Origin: Tersicoccus mangrovi
GTDB taxonomy: Bacteria > Actinomycetota > Actinomycetes > Actinomycetales > Micrococcaceae
Reading direction: 5' to 3'
DNA: 64,000 nt
NCBI RefSeq assembly: GCF_036881825.1
Contig: NZ_JBAJMW010000010.1
Location: 48,538-112,537, forward strand
In this document: positions 1 to 7,956 of the stretch, in pieces
Position numbering within the stretch: position 1 is the first letter of the stretch
Layout of the letters: every line of letters starts with the position of its first letter
Notes under the pieces: model-generated
Database searches by the model: none
What the model saw: only the letters and a program-made list of their open reading frames with translations
Told to the model about the DNA's origin: nothing
Program-made: the position numbers and the translations under genes

Positions 1-417
1 CTGACCGCCGCCCAGTGGCTCGCGGATCTCCCCCGGCAGGCCCCGGGGGCGGTGCTCGCCGTCGTCGGGCTGCTCGTCGCGCTCGTCGGTCTGCTGCTGC
101 TCGCCCTTGCGATCCTGCCCGGCAATCGCCCGCGCTACGTGGTCACCGACGAGCGCAACGCGATCATCGTCGACTACGAGGTCGTCGCCTCCGCCGCGTC
201 GCGGGTCGCCCGCACCGCCGCCGGCGTGTCCGCCGACCAGGTGCACTCGTGGGCGTCCCGCCGCGCGATCGAGGTGCAGGTGCACCCGACGTCGGGCCTG
301 CCGGTCGACGAGGACGCGGTCCGGTCGGCGGTCGAGCGGGAGCTGGCGTCCTACGGCCTGGAACCGGTGCCTACCGTCTCCGTCGCCGTTGCCACCCGCG
401 GGGCGGTGGGCGTGTGA
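1..417 (+). CDS. Small membrane protein of the Asp23/AmaP locus (DUF6286-like), 5' end outside window
   Basis: The frame is open from base 1, so the gene probably starts upstream; the first internal start codon is GTG at 52. The visible part has one strong hydrophobic segment just after base 52, then a soluble domain of about 85 residues with a beta-alpha pattern (RPRYVVTDERNAIIVDYEV). This layout resembles the small proteins encoded with Asp23/Gls24 alkaline-shock proteins in actinobacteria. The stop overlaps the next start as GTGA, so the two are translationally coupled. Role in envelope stress is inferred from family resemblance and from the AmaP-like neighbour. Asp23 genes themselves would lie upstream and are not seen. 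Confidence 0.6.
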   Translation: MTAAQWLADLPRQAPGAVLAVVGLLVALVGLLLLALAILPGNRPRYVVTDERNAIIVDYEVVASAASRVARTAAGVSADQVHSWASRRAIEVQVHPTSGLPVDEDAVRSAVERELASYGLEPVPTVSVAVATRGAVGV

Positions 418-1025
418 GGCGCACCCCGCGCGGACTCAACCGCGTCCTGCTGGCCCTCGTCGGCCTGGTCCTGGTGGCCGTCGGCCTGCTCGTCGCCGTC
501 GTCGGCTTCAGCGCCGACGCCTCGCAGCGCTGGCTCGTCGTCGCCCATCAGTCCTGGGACGGCCTCGTCGGGCTCGTCCGGTCCGCCCCGATTCCGGGCG
601 GCCAGGCCAGCTGGGTGTCCCTCATCGTGCTGGTCCTGCTCGTCGCGGCGATGATCTTCATGCTCGTGTGGATCTTCTCCCAGGGCGGCGGCCGCACGAA
701 CCAGATGGCCATCGGCTTCCACGACGGGGACCTGCCCGGCCGCACCCGGATCCGGACCTCGCTCGTCGCGGATGCCGTGGAGCAGGCCGTCGAGCACGAC
801 GAGCAGGTGCTGTCCTCCCAGGTCAGCAGCTGGAGGGTCGGGCACGGCGACGGCCTGAACATCCGGCTGCAGGTGCGGAAGGGCGTGTGGCTGAGCGACA
901 CCCTGCGCACCGCCCGCGATCTCGTCACCGGCCTCGACCGCCTCACCGGGACCCGGGTCCCCGTGCTGATCCGCATCAGCAGCGGTGCCCGCGCTCGGCT
1001 CTCCCGCACCGAACGCGTGCAGTGA
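414..1025 (+). CDS. AmaP-like alkaline shock membrane anchor protein
   Basis: The 203-residue protein has two membrane segments (about residues 10-30 and 60-82) and a soluble C-terminal domain of about 115 residues. Members of this family anchor Asp23-type proteins to the membrane in Gram-positive bacteria. The start is the GTG of the GTGA overlap with the preceding gene; a longer in-frame reading back to base 15 only shadows that gene. No start region or promoter of its own is visible, so it is read as the distal gene of an operon entering from the left. It converges with tag, with about 75 bases between them. The family call rests on topology and context rather than a diagnostic motif. Confidence 0.6.
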   Translation: MRRTPRGLNRVLLALVGLVLVAVGLLVAVVGFSADASQRWLVVAHQSWDGLVGLVRSAPIPGGQASWVSLIVLVLLVAAMIFMLVWIFSQGGGRTNQMAIGFHDGDLPGRTRIRTSLVADAVEQAVEHDEQVLSSQVSSWRVGHGDGLNIRLQVRKGVWLSDTLRTARDLVTGLDRLTGTRVPVLIRISSGARARLSRTERVQ

Positions 1026-1101
1026 CCGGCGCCTGACGCTCACCCCCACGTGCCCCTGTTTGCGCGTCGACGGCGCCGTCAGCGGGCCGCGGGACCGGCG
1101 C

Positions 1102-1731
1102 TCAGGACCAGACGCCGGAGGATCCGCGCCGGTGGCTGTCGACGAGGTGGGTGTCGACGATGCCGACCGCCTCCATCAGGGCGAACATGGTCGTCGGACC
1201 CACGAACCGGAACCCGCGAGCGCGCAGGGCCGCGGAGAGCGCCCGTGACTCGGGTGAGGTCGTCGGGATCTCCGCGATCGTGCGCGGCTGCGGCGTCACG
1301 TCGGGCCGGAAGGACCAGACCAGGGCGGGGAGGCCGCCGTCCTCGCGCAGCGCGACCGTCGCCCCGGCGTTGCCGATGGTCGCCAGGATCTTCGCGCGGT
1401 TGCGCACGATGCCGGCATCGGCCAGCAGCCGCTCGACGTCCGCGTCGCCGAACCCGGCGACCGTGTCCGGGTCGAAGTCGGCGAACGCCGCCCGGAAGGC
1501 CGGCCGCTTGCGCAGGATCGTCGCCCAGGAGAGGCCCGACTGGAACGCCTCGAGGCTCAGCCGCTCGAACAGGCCGCGCTCGTCGCGCACCGGCAGGCCC
1601 CACTCGGTGTCGTAGTAGGAACGCAACAGGGGGTCGGTGGCCGCCCAGCGCGGGCGGGCCAGGCCGTCGGCACCGACGACGACGTCGGCCGACGGCTCTT
1701 CCGGCTGCGCGGCCGGCAGCGATGCGGGCAC
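1102..1731 (-). CDS. tag: DNA-3-methyladenine glycosylase I, zinc-ligand-poor variant
   Basis: Tag excises 3-methyladenine from alkylated DNA in base excision repair. The 209-residue protein keeps the family core: DPLLRSYYDTEWG near the N-terminus, EAFQSGLSWATILRKR with the conserved Glu, GIVRNRAKI, WSF, and GFRFVGPTTMFALMEA. The E. coli enzyme binds zinc through Cys4, His17, His175 and Cys179. By hand alignment three of these differ here: Pro for Cys4, Tyr for His17 and Ser for Cys179, while the His in DTHLVDSH remains. The fold may therefore be stabilised without the zinc snap. The GTG start lies 5 bases after the stop of the upstream hypothetical gene, so the two probably form one operon. 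Confidence 0.9.
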   Translation of the reverse strand: MPASLPAAQPEEPSADVVVGADGLARPRWAATDPLLRSYYDTEWGLPVRDERGLFERLSLEAFQSGLSWATILRKRPAFRAAFADFDPDTVAGFGDADVERLLADAGIVRNRAKILATIGNAGATVALREDGGLPALVWSFRPDVTPQPRTIAEIPTTSPESRALSAALRARGFRFVGPTTMFALMEAVGIVDTHLVDSHRRGSSGVWS

Positions 1732-1736
1732 GCGGC

Positions 1737-2369
1737 TCAGGCGTCCGACTCGTGGTCGGCCCGCTGGCGGGACGCGGTGCCCTCGGCCGGCGCGGTGAGC
1801 CGGGCGACGAGGGGGGCGAGGGCGGCGGCGCCCCCGGCTCGCGAGTCGTGGTCGACGGGCGGGGCGGTGAGGGCGTGGTACTCGGCGCCGAGCAGCCGCG
1901 CGAGCTCGGCGGCGGCACCGGCGGGCACGTGCGTGCGTCCGGGTGCGCTCGCCACGATGCGCCGCAGCACCCGGGTGCGCAGGGTCGCGAGGGCGGGGAT
2001 GAGCACCGGCAGCGAGCCTGTCGTGCCCCGGTTGGCGGCGAAGGCCTGGTCGAAGTAGAGCAGCAGACCGCCGAGCCGCCAGTCATCCGTGCGCGATTCG
2101 AGATGTTCCAGCACCGTCGTCGCCCCGCTGTTGAACGCGAGCACCGCGGTCGACTCGTCGATCCCGGCGAGCAGGTCCCGGAGCCGCCGACGACGCGCCA
2201 GCAGGTCGTCCCCGACCACGGGAGCGAGTCGCTCGACCTCCGGCTGCGCGTCCGGGGAGTCGACGGCGGCCAGCAGTGTCGGAAGCCAGGCCGCCTCCGT
2301 CTCGCGAGCGTCGCCGGCGACGATCACCAACCGGCCTGCGGGCCACGTCACCGCGTGCGTGGGTGTCAT
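1737..2369 (-). CDS. Conserved-looking hypothetical protein upstream of tag
   Basis: A 210-residue soluble protein with alternating strands and helices (RLVIVAGDARETEAAW near the N-terminus, then STAVLAFNSGATTVLEHLE and GGLLLYFDQAFAANRGTTG). No signal peptide or membrane segment is visible and I do not recognise the family. The ATG at 2369 is chosen because the protein-like sequence begins there; the frame extends to 2528 but that part is low-complexity Arg/Gly/Ser and looks non-coding. It is the first gene of a likely two-gene operon with tag, which hints at, but does not prove, a link to DNA repair or stress. Confidence 0.65.
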   Translation of the reverse strand: MTPTHAVTWPAGRLVIVAGDARETEAAWLPTLLAAVDSPDAQPEVERLAPVVGDDLLARRRRLRDLLAGIDESTAVLAFNSGATTVLEHLESRTDDWRLGGLLLYFDQAFAANRGTTGSLPVLIPALATLRTRVLRRIVASAPGRTHVPAGAAAELARLLGAEYHALTAPPVDHDSRAGGAAALAPLVARLTAPAEGTASRQRADHESDA

Positions 2370-2717
2370 GCGCTCATCGTAGGCCGACCTGCGGTTGTGT
2401 CCATTCGGTGACCCGGACGGCCCTCGGATCTCGGCACGGTGACCGGCGCGGTGACCGGCGTGGACGACCCGCGTCCCACCCGTTGAACGGGCGCGACACG
2501 ACCGGCTGGACATCCGGCTCCGGCACACCGCCGGATGAGGAAGGACGCGCGGGCGATGTAGCCCGCGGAAGCGCGGGATTCCAGTGCGACGCGCCGCCTG
2601 TGGGTGACGTCACAGCGCGCGGAGCCGACCCGTGTCGATCGACATGAGGACGGGGATCGCGACTCCTGGCCCACAGGATCGCGCAGCCCGGGGATCACAG
2701 AAAGATAACGAAAGGCC
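2370..2717. other. Intergenic stretch without a convincing gene
   Basis: About 350 bases between the divergent hypothetical gene and the rpf promoter. Short open frames here are low complexity. GC-rich inverted repeats are visible near 2508-2535 (ATCCGG ... CCGGAT) and 2550-2578 (GCGCGGGC ... GCGGG), but neither is followed by a T-tract and no promoter for the leftward gene stands out. Confidence 0.5.
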
Positions 2718-2747
2718 TTGATGAATAACGAAACGATCGTCTAGTCT
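2718..2747 (+). promoter_or_regulatory. Probable promoter of the rpf-like gene
   Basis: TTGATG at 2718-2723 and TAGTCT at 2742-2747 are separated by 18 bases, in a locally AT-rich patch of otherwise GC-rich sequence. TAGTCT fits the TAnnnT minus-10 pattern seen before other genes in this window. It would start a transcript near 2754, giving a leader of about 190 bases before the GTG at 2944. Confidence 0.55.
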
Positions 2748-2753
2748 CGTGGG

Positions 2754-2943
2754 TAGCCCCGCTAGGCGGGGAATTCCCGAGGCTGCATCCGTTCGCTTTG
2801 CAGCCCAACATGCACGGCCCCTCTTCTCCACCGGACATCGCCATGAGGCGGGGCACTTCCATGACCTCGAACAGTCGCGGTTGGCGATGGCGCGCAGACA
2901 GCCTTGGACGGTTGGAGCGCAGGTGACCTCCTGGAGCATCGTT
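2754..2943 (+). promoter_or_regulatory. Long structured 5' leader of the rpf-like gene
   Basis: The leader holds several hairpins: CCCCGCTAGGCGGGG at about 2757-2771, GGCTGCA ... TGCAGCC just after it, and a long-range pairing of CATCGCCA (about 2835-2842) with TGGCGATG (about 2882-2889). A final CAGG/CCTG pairing sits beside the GGAG ribosome site before the GTG. Actinobacterial rpf genes are often controlled by c-di-AMP (ydaO-type) riboswitches, but I could not match the conserved ydaO core here, so the class is left open. Confidence 0.35.
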
Positions 2944-3663
2944 GTGAACAACTCCTCTCTTCTGTCCCGGAACCTCCGTCGCGGTGCCGCCGTCCTAGCC
3001 CTCACGGGCGCCGGCGTGGCCGTGACCGGCACGCAGGCGAACGCCGCCAGCGAGGCCACCTGGGACCGCGTCGCCCAGTGCGAGTCCGGCGGCAACTGGT
3101 CCATCAACACCGGCAACGGCTTCTCCGGCGGCCTGCAGTTCACCGCGTCCACCTGGGCGGAGTACGGCGGAACCGGTAGCCCGACCACCGCGTCGAAGGC
3201 CCAGCAGATCGCCGTCGCCGAGCGCGTGCTCGCGGGCCAGGGCTGGGGCGCCTGGCCGGTCTGCTCCGTGCAGGCCGGTGCCACCGGCTCCGCCGCCACC
3301 CCGACCCCGGTCCAGGCGGCCCCGAAGGTCCAGGTCCAGGCTGCTCCCGTGCAGCAGGCCCCGAAGGTCGCCGCTCCGGTCCAGGCCGCGCCCGTCCAGG
3401 CCGCCCCGGTCCGGCAGGCGCCCGTCCAGCAGGCGCCCGTCCAGGCCGCCCCGGTCCAGCAGGCTCCGGTCCAGGCCGCCCCCGTGCGCCAGGCGCCGGC
3501 GGTCAGCGGTACCTACACCGTCAAGGCCGGTGACACCCTGAGCCAGATCGCTCAGAAGCTCGGCGTCAAGGGTGGCTGGAAGGCCCTCGCCGACGCCAAC
3601 CTGGCGACCGTCAGCAACCCGAACCTGATCTTCGTGGGCCAGACCCTGAACCTGCCTGCCTGA
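2944..3663 (+). CDS. Secreted resuscitation-promoting-factor-like transglycosylase with LysM
   Basis: A 239-residue secreted muralytic protein. A signal peptide (residues 1-35, ending TQANA) precedes an Rpf/transglycosylase-like domain: ATWDRVAQCESGGNW holds the catalytic Glu, then GFSGGLQFTASTW and QGWGAWPVC. A linker of PVQAAP/PVQQAP/PVRQAP repeats (about residues 120-185) leads to one C-terminal LysM (YTVKAGDTLSQIAQKLG ... GQTLNLPA) for wall binding. Rpf proteins cleave peptidoglycan and aid exit from dormancy. GTG at 2944 is preferred because it gives a clean signal peptide and follows GGAG at proper spacing; an upstream extension to 2749 would overlap the structured leader. The layout resembles Micrococcus luteus Rpf. 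Confidence 0.9.
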   Translation: MNNSSLLSRNLRRGAAVLALTGAGVAVTGTQANAASEATWDRVAQCESGGNWSINTGNGFSGGLQFTASTWAEYGGTGSPTTASKAQQIAVAERVLAGQGWGAWPVCSVQAGATGSAATPTPVQAAPKVQVQAAPVQQAPKVAAPVQAAPVQAAPVRQAPVQQAPVQAAPVQQAPVQAAPVRQAPAVSGTYTVKAGDTLSQIAQKLGVKGGWKALADANLATVSNPNLIFVGQTLNLPA

Positions 3664-3719
3664 TCATCCGGTCCTCCCGTCGCGGCTTCCTGCCGTGGAC
3701 GGGACCCGTGTTCGGCCGG

Positions 3720-3749
3720 AGCGCCGTACTCCTCACGGAGTGCGGCGCT
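3720..3749. terminator. Hairpin between converging rpf and MHS transporter genes
   Basis: AGCGCCG plus ACTCC pair with GGAGT plus CGGCGCT around a short loop, 57 bases after the rpf stop. The + strand continues TCGTCGTTCC, with a weak T-rich tail. It probably serves both converging transcripts. Confidence 0.6.
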
Positions 3750-3819
3750 TCGTCGTTCCCGGCCTCGGCACCGGTGCGGCCGGGCCACCGTCGCCTCACG
3801 GGTCGGGACACGCCTCGTG

Positions 3820-5148
3820 TCAGCGCTGGCCGAACACCCGCCGGCACACGATGATGCCGGCCAGGGAGATCACGCCGACGATGGCGTAGTAGTAGCCCGG
3901 CGCCATCAGCGTCTTCAGGCCGGCGATCAACGCCGTCAGGATCAGCGGCGCCAGGCCGCCGAAGAGCGTCACGCCGAGGTTGTAGGCGATCGACATGCCC
4001 GTGGTGCGGATCTGCGTGGGGAACATCGCGGCGAGCAGCGCCGGCAGCGGACCGAAGTAGAACGCCATGAGCAGGCCGAGCACCACCTGCACCAGGGTCA
4101 GGACCGCGACGGTCGGCACTGCGACGATGAGCGCGAAGAGCGGCACGGCGAGCACGACGGCGGCGATCGCCGCGACCGTCATCACGCGGGCCGGTCCCAC
4201 CCGGTCCGCCAGGTTGCCCACCAGCGGACACCCGACGAGCGAGACGATGCCGGAGATGATGCCACCGAGATAGCCCGCCCAGGACGGCAGGTGCAGGTTG
4301 GACACCGCGAACGTCGGCATGAACAGGATCAGGTAGACGGAGATCGAGGCGAGCCCGACGGTGGCCGTCGCCGCCACCCAGCGCGGCAGATGGTGAACGA
4401 GCGTCTGCCCGAGCGGGGAGGACTCCACCCGGTCCTCCATCGCGGCGAACTCCGGCGTCTCGTCCATCCGCAGCCGGATGTACAGGCCGACCGGCCCGAT
4501 CAGCAGGCCGACGAGGAACGGCACGCGCCACCCCCAGCTGTACAGCGCGTCGTGGCTGATCAGCGTGTTCAGACCCAGGCCGAAGAGGGACGCCAGCAGC
4601 ATCGCGGCGCCCTGCGTGGCGACCTGCCACGACCCGTAGAACGCCTTGCGGTTCGGGGCGTTCTCGATGAGGAACGCCGTCGCCGTGCCGAACTCGCCGC
4701 CCGCCGAGAAGCCCTGCAGCAGGCGCGAGAGCAGGATGACGAACGCGGCGGCCGGCCCGATCAGCTGCGCCGTCGGCGCGAAGGCCATCAGCGCGGTGCC
4801 GAGCATCATGAGCCCGATCGTCAGGGTCAGCGCCTTCTTCCGGCCGTGCCGGTCGGCGTAGCTGCCGAGCACCATGGCCCCGACCGGGCGGATCAGGTAG
4901 GACACCGCGAACGTGCCGAAGGTCAGCAGCAGGCCCAGTACCGCGCCCTGCTCCCCTGCGGACGGGAAGAACAGCGCGGAGATGACGACCGCGAGGGAGG
5001 CGTAGACGATGATGTCGAACCACTCGAGGGCGTTGCCGATCGAGGAGGCGACGACGGCACGCCGCGCCGTGGCGCGTTGGGCGGCCGAGACGGGCTCCGC
5101 GGTCGCGGTGCCCGCGGTAGAGCCGGCAGAGACGGGTTCGTGCTGCAT
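3820..5148 (-). CDS. MFS transporter, metabolite:H+ symporter (MHS) family
   Basis: A 442-residue 12-helix major facilitator. MHS hallmarks are present: SIGNALEWFDIIVYASLA in helix 1, SYLIRPVGAMVLGSYADRHGRKKAL in the helix 2-3 loop, LLSRLLQGFSAGGEFGTATAF in helix 4 and RMDETPEF after helix 6. The family carries organic acids, osmolytes or similar metabolites with protons across the cytoplasmic membrane; the substrate cannot be read from sequence. ATG at 5148 follows GGAG at 7 bases; upstream extension overlaps argE in another frame. It lies 50 bases downstream of argE on the same strand and may share its message, which would suggest uptake or export of an amino-acid-related compound (inference). 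Confidence 0.88.
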   Translation of the reverse strand: MQHEPVSAGSTAGTATAEPVSAAQRATARRAVVASSIGNALEWFDIIVYASLAVVISALFFPSAGEQGAVLGLLLTFGTFAVSYLIRPVGAMVLGSYADRHGRKKALTLTIGLMMLGTALMAFAPTAQLIGPAAAFVILLSRLLQGFSAGGEFGTATAFLIENAPNRKAFYGSWQVATQGAAMLLASLFGLGLNTLISHDALYSWGWRVPFLVGLLIGPVGLYIRLRMDETPEFAAMEDRVESSPLGQTLVHHLPRWVAATATVGLASISVYLILFMPTFAVSNLHLPSWAGYLGGIISGIVSLVGCPLVGNLADRVGPARVMTVAAIAAVVLAVPLFALIVAVPTVAVLTLVQVVLGLLMAFYFGPLPALLAAMFPTQIRTTGMSIAYNLGVTLFGGLAPLILTALIAGLKTLMAPGYYYAIVGVISLAGIIVCRRVFGQR

Positions 5149-5198
5149 GGCGGCTCCTTGCCGTCCTGGGACCGCCCTCGTGGCGGCCCGCGAAGTCC

Positions 5199-6380
5199 TC
5201 AGGCGGTGACGCGCGCGAACAGGGCGTCGAAGAACGCCTCGCAGGCCGCGATCTGCTCGAGTTCGATCCACTCGTCGGCCGTGTGTGCCTGGGCGATGTC
5301 GCCGGGGCCGCACACGATGGTCCCGATGCCGATGCCGTCGAACTGCCCGGCCTCGGTGCCGTAGGTGACTTTCTCCTCGCTCGGCAGGCCGCCGAGCTCG
5401 GCACCCAGGGCCAGCACGGGGCTGCCGGCCTCGGTGAACAGGCCCGGCACCTGGCCGACGACCTCGAGGGCGACCCCGGCGTCCGGGTTCTCCTCACGCA
5501 TCCGGGCGTCGATCTCGTCGAGGGTGGAACGCACCCGGGCGGTCACCTCGTCGGCGTCGAGTGCGGCGACGGAGCGGAACTCGAACTCGATCACGCACCG
5601 GTCCGGCACGGTGTTGGACGCGATGCCGCCCTGGACGAGGTTCACGCCGCCCGTGCTGAACGGCACGACGTAGCCCTCGTCGAACGGGCCGTCCTGCCGC
5701 CACCCGTCGACCATGTCGGCGAAGGCGACGGCGAACCGGGACGCGTGGTGGATGGCGTTGACGCCGTCCGGGGTGAGGGAGGAGTGGGAGGCGACGCCGG
5801 TGAAGGTGGCCCGGAAGACGTTGACCGACTTGTGCTCGGCGATCACCCTCATGCTGGTCGGCTCGCCGACGATGCAGAACTCGGGGCGGATGCCGCGCCG
5901 CTCGAGCTCCTCGACCAGCCGGCCGGCGCCGACACAACCGATCTCCTCGTCGTAGCTCAGCGCCAGGTGCACCGGCGTCGTCAGGTCGGCCTCGGCGATC
6001 CGGGGCAGCAGGGTCAGGGCCGCCCCGATGTAGCTCTTCATGTCCGCCGCACCGCGACCGTACAGCTTCCCGTCGCGGACCTCGGCGGTGAACGGGTCGG
6101 TGGACCAGGCCTGCCCGTCCACGGGCACGACGTCGGTGTGGCCGGAGATCACGATGCCGCCCTCGGTGCTGCCGTCGGCGGCCGGGAACGTCGCGAACAG
6201 GTTGGCCTTGGTGCCCTCCTCGTTCGGCACCAGCAGCGGCTCGACGCCGAGCCGCCGGAGCTCCTCCGCCACGAGGTCGATCAGCTCGAGGTTGGAGTTA
6301 CGGCTCGTCGTGTCGATCGCGATGAGCCGACGCGTCCAGTCGAGGGAGGTCAGGTCCTGCTCGGTCGTCGCTGCGCTCAT
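5199..6380 (-). CDS. argE: Acetylornithine deacetylase / M20 family deacylase
   Basis: A 393-residue cytoplasmic zinc enzyme of the M20 family. Metal-site motifs are present: GHTDVVPVDGQAWSTDPF (His and Asp), GRGAADMKSY with the bridging Asp, and DEEIGCVGA with the catalytic and metal Glu pair. VASHSSLTPDGVNAIHHA is in the dimerisation domain, and GTEAGQFDGIGIGTIVCGPG fits ArgE rather than DapE. The reaction is hydrolysis of N2-acetylornithine to ornithine; other acyl-amino-acid substrates remain possible because no other arg genes are here. ATG at 6380 has GGAGG 10 bases upstream. It is divergent from the pterin-locus dehydrogenase and leads a likely two-gene unit with the MHS transporter. 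Confidence 0.82.
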   Translation of the reverse strand: MSAATTEQDLTSLDWTRRLIAIDTTSRNSNLELIDLVAEELRRLGVEPLLVPNEEGTKANLFATFPAADGSTEGGIVISGHTDVVPVDGQAWSTDPFTAEVRDGKLYGRGAADMKSYIGAALTLLPRIAEADLTTPVHLALSYDEEIGCVGAGRLVEELERRGIRPEFCIVGEPTSMRVIAEHKSVNVFRATFTGVASHSSLTPDGVNAIHHASRFAVAFADMVDGWRQDGPFDEGYVVPFSTGGVNLVQGGIASNTVPDRCVIEFEFRSVAALDADEVTARVRSTLDEIDARMREENPDAGVALEVVGQVPGLFTEAGSPVLALGAELGGLPSEEKVTYGTEAGQFDGIGIGTIVCGPGDIAQAHTADEWIELEQIAACEAFFDALFARVTA

Positions 6381-6484
6381 CGGGTTGCGTCCTCCTGGTC
6401 TCGTCCGGCTCGTTCCCGGCTCGTCGTGGTCTTCCGTCGAGTCTATGCAGACGAAGCAAGCACGCTGTCGATTCACCGATCTGC

Positions 6485-6490
6485 AAGACT
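6485..6490 (+). promoter_or_regulatory. Possible -10 for a leaderless dehydrogenase transcript
   Basis: AAGACT, one base from TAGACT, ends 6 bases before the GTG at 6497, the same spacing as the TAnnnT boxes before 13380, 21201 and 21979. No ribosome site precedes the GTG. Confidence 0.35.
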
Positions 6491-6496
6491 GCGGGG

Positions 6497-7540
6497 GTGA
6501 GTGCGGTGGCGACGGCGTTCTGGGTGACCGGCTGCGGTCGGGGCGAACTGCGGCAGGAGCCGTTGCGCGAGCCCGGTGAGACCGAGGTGCTCGTCCGTAC
6601 CCTGCACACCGGCATCAGCCGGGGCACCGAGACCACGGTGTTCCAGGGCCGGGTGCCTCCGGAGGTCGCGGGGCAGATGCGAGCCCCGCACCAGGAGGGC
6701 GACTTCGGCGGGCCGGTCAAGTACGGCTACCTCAACGTCGGCGTCGTCGAGCAGGGCGCGGAGGCACTGGCCGGGCGCACCGTCTTCAGCCTCGCTCCCC
6801 ATCAGGACCGTCTCGTGCTGCCCGCCGCGGAGGTGCACGTGGTGCCCGACGGCGTCCCCGCTCGCCGCGCGGTGCTCGCGGGCACCGTCGAGACCGCCGT
6901 CAACGGGATCTGGGAGGCCGGCCCGCGGCTCGGTGACCGGGTCGCCGTCGTCGGCGGCGGCATGGTCGGCGGCGCGGTCGCGGCCCTGCTCGCGGGCCAC
7001 CCGCTGGGCCGCCTGCACCTGGTGGACCCGGATCCGGGGCGCCGGGCCCTCGCCGATGCCTTCGGGCTCACCCTGGTCAGCCCGGAGGAGGCGGCCGGGG
7101 ACTGCGACGTCGTCATCCACGCCTCCGGCACCGAGGCGGGGCTGACCACCGCGCTGGACCTGGCGGGCGCCGACGCCGAGCTGGTCGAGATGTCCTGGTT
7201 CGGCACGCGCTCCCCGCGGGTGCCGCTCGGCGGCGCCTTCCACGCCCGCCGCCTGCAGCTGCGGGCCAGTCAGGTGGGCGAGGTCGCCCTCTCCCGGCGG
7301 GCTCGGCGCAGCCGCGGGGACCGGCTCGACCTGGCGCTGCGCCTGCTGGCCGACGACCGCTTCGACGTCTTCCTCACCGGCAGCAGCCCCTTCGCCGACC
7401 TGCCCGCCACGATGGGCCGCGTCACCGCGGCCGGGTCGACGGCGATGTGCCATGTGGTGGACTACCCCGGGAACGACGCCGACGCGACCACCGCCGACCG
7501 TTCCACCGCCGACCGGCCGGCCTCCGGGCCGATCCGATGA
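6497..7540 (+). CDS. Dehydrogenase-like (MDR-fold) protein of a pterin-associated locus
   Basis: A 347-residue protein with medium-chain dehydrogenase architecture: an N-terminal GroES-like part (TEVLVRTLHTGISRGTETTV ... FGGPVKYGYLNVGVVEQG), a Rossmann segment VAVVGGGMVGGAVAALLAG near residue 150, and the second strand ending HLVDPDPGRRALADAFG. The Cys/His zinc ligands of classical alcohol dehydrogenases are not evident, so zinc-independent redox is likely. VIHASGTEAGLTTALDLAG is typical of the family. The next gene encodes a PTPS-family protein 13 bases downstream, with a glycosyltransferase and methyltransferase after that. The substrate is unknown; a reduced pterin side chain is one inference. 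Confidence 0.75.
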   Translation: MSAVATAFWVTGCGRGELRQEPLREPGETEVLVRTLHTGISRGTETTVFQGRVPPEVAGQMRAPHQEGDFGGPVKYGYLNVGVVEQGAEALAGRTVFSLAPHQDRLVLPAAEVHVVPDGVPARRAVLAGTVETAVNGIWEAGPRLGDRVAVVGGGMVGGAVAALLAGHPLGRLHLVDPDPGRRALADAFGLTLVSPEEAAGDCDVVIHASGTEAGLTTALDLAGADAELVEMSWFGTRSPRVPLGGAFHARRLQLRASQVGEVALSRRARRSRGDRLDLALRLLADDRFDVFLTGSSPFADLPATMGRVTAAGSTAMCHVVDYPGNDADATTADRSTADRPASGPIR

Positions 7541-7553
7541 CGAGAGGCCGACC

Positions 7554-7946
7554 ATGTACCGCCTGACCGTCCGCGACCACGTCATGATCGCCCACTCGCT
7601 GCCCGATCCCGCCTTCGGGCCCGCACAGGCGCTGCACGGGGCCACCTTCGTCGTCGAGGCCACCTTCCACCGGGCCGAGCTGAACGAGAAGGCCATCGTC
7701 CTGGACATCGGGGTGGCGACGGCGGCCCTCGGGGCGGTGCTCGCGGACCTGAACTACCGCAACCTCGACGAGCACCCGGATCTGGTCGGGCAGCTGACGA
7801 CGACGGAGCACCTCGCCCGGGTGATCGCGGACCGCCTCGCGGAGCATCTCGGCCGCGACCTGCCCGGCCACGGCGTCACCGAGCTGGACGTCGTCCTGCG
7901 GGAGCACCCGGACGCCTGGGCCGGCTATACCCGGTCCCTGGACTGA
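7554..7946 (+). CDS. 6-pyruvoyl-tetrahydropterin synthase / QueD family protein with altered zinc site
   Basis: A 130-residue single-domain protein of the PTPS/QueD (T-fold) superfamily. It begins MYRLTVRDHVMIAHSL, with the first metal His; LHGATFVVEATF stands where the HGHNY-type motif normally supplies two more. Only the first His of that pair remains, and the usual catalytic Cys is not seen. LDIGVATAALGAVLADLNYRNLDE and TTTEHLARVIADRL match the helix region of the family. Family members convert dihydroneopterin triphosphate to pyruvoyl- or carboxy-tetrahydropterin, so altered chemistry is likely. ATG at 7554 follows GAGAGG. It lies between the dehydrogenase and the glycosyltransferase gene in one transcription unit. 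Confidence 0.8.
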   Translation: MYRLTVRDHVMIAHSLPDPAFGPAQALHGATFVVEATFHRAELNEKAIVLDIGVATAALGAVLADLNYRNLDEHPDLVGQLTTTEHLARVIADRLAEHLGRDLPGHGVTELDVVLREHPDAWAGYTRSLD

Positions 7947-7956
7947 GCCGAGCGGC

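Noticed and set aside
2754..2943. c-di-AMP (ydaO-type) riboswitch before the rpf-like gene
   Set aside because: The conserved core segments (GGGGUGAAUCC-like and CCGAAUCCGUCAGC-like) could not be found, so the class was not assigned.
3310..3500. Tandem repeat in the rpf-like gene as a separate repeat element
   Set aside because: It is the coding sequence of the Pro/Val/Gln/Ala linker of the secreted protein, common in such wall-binding enzymes.
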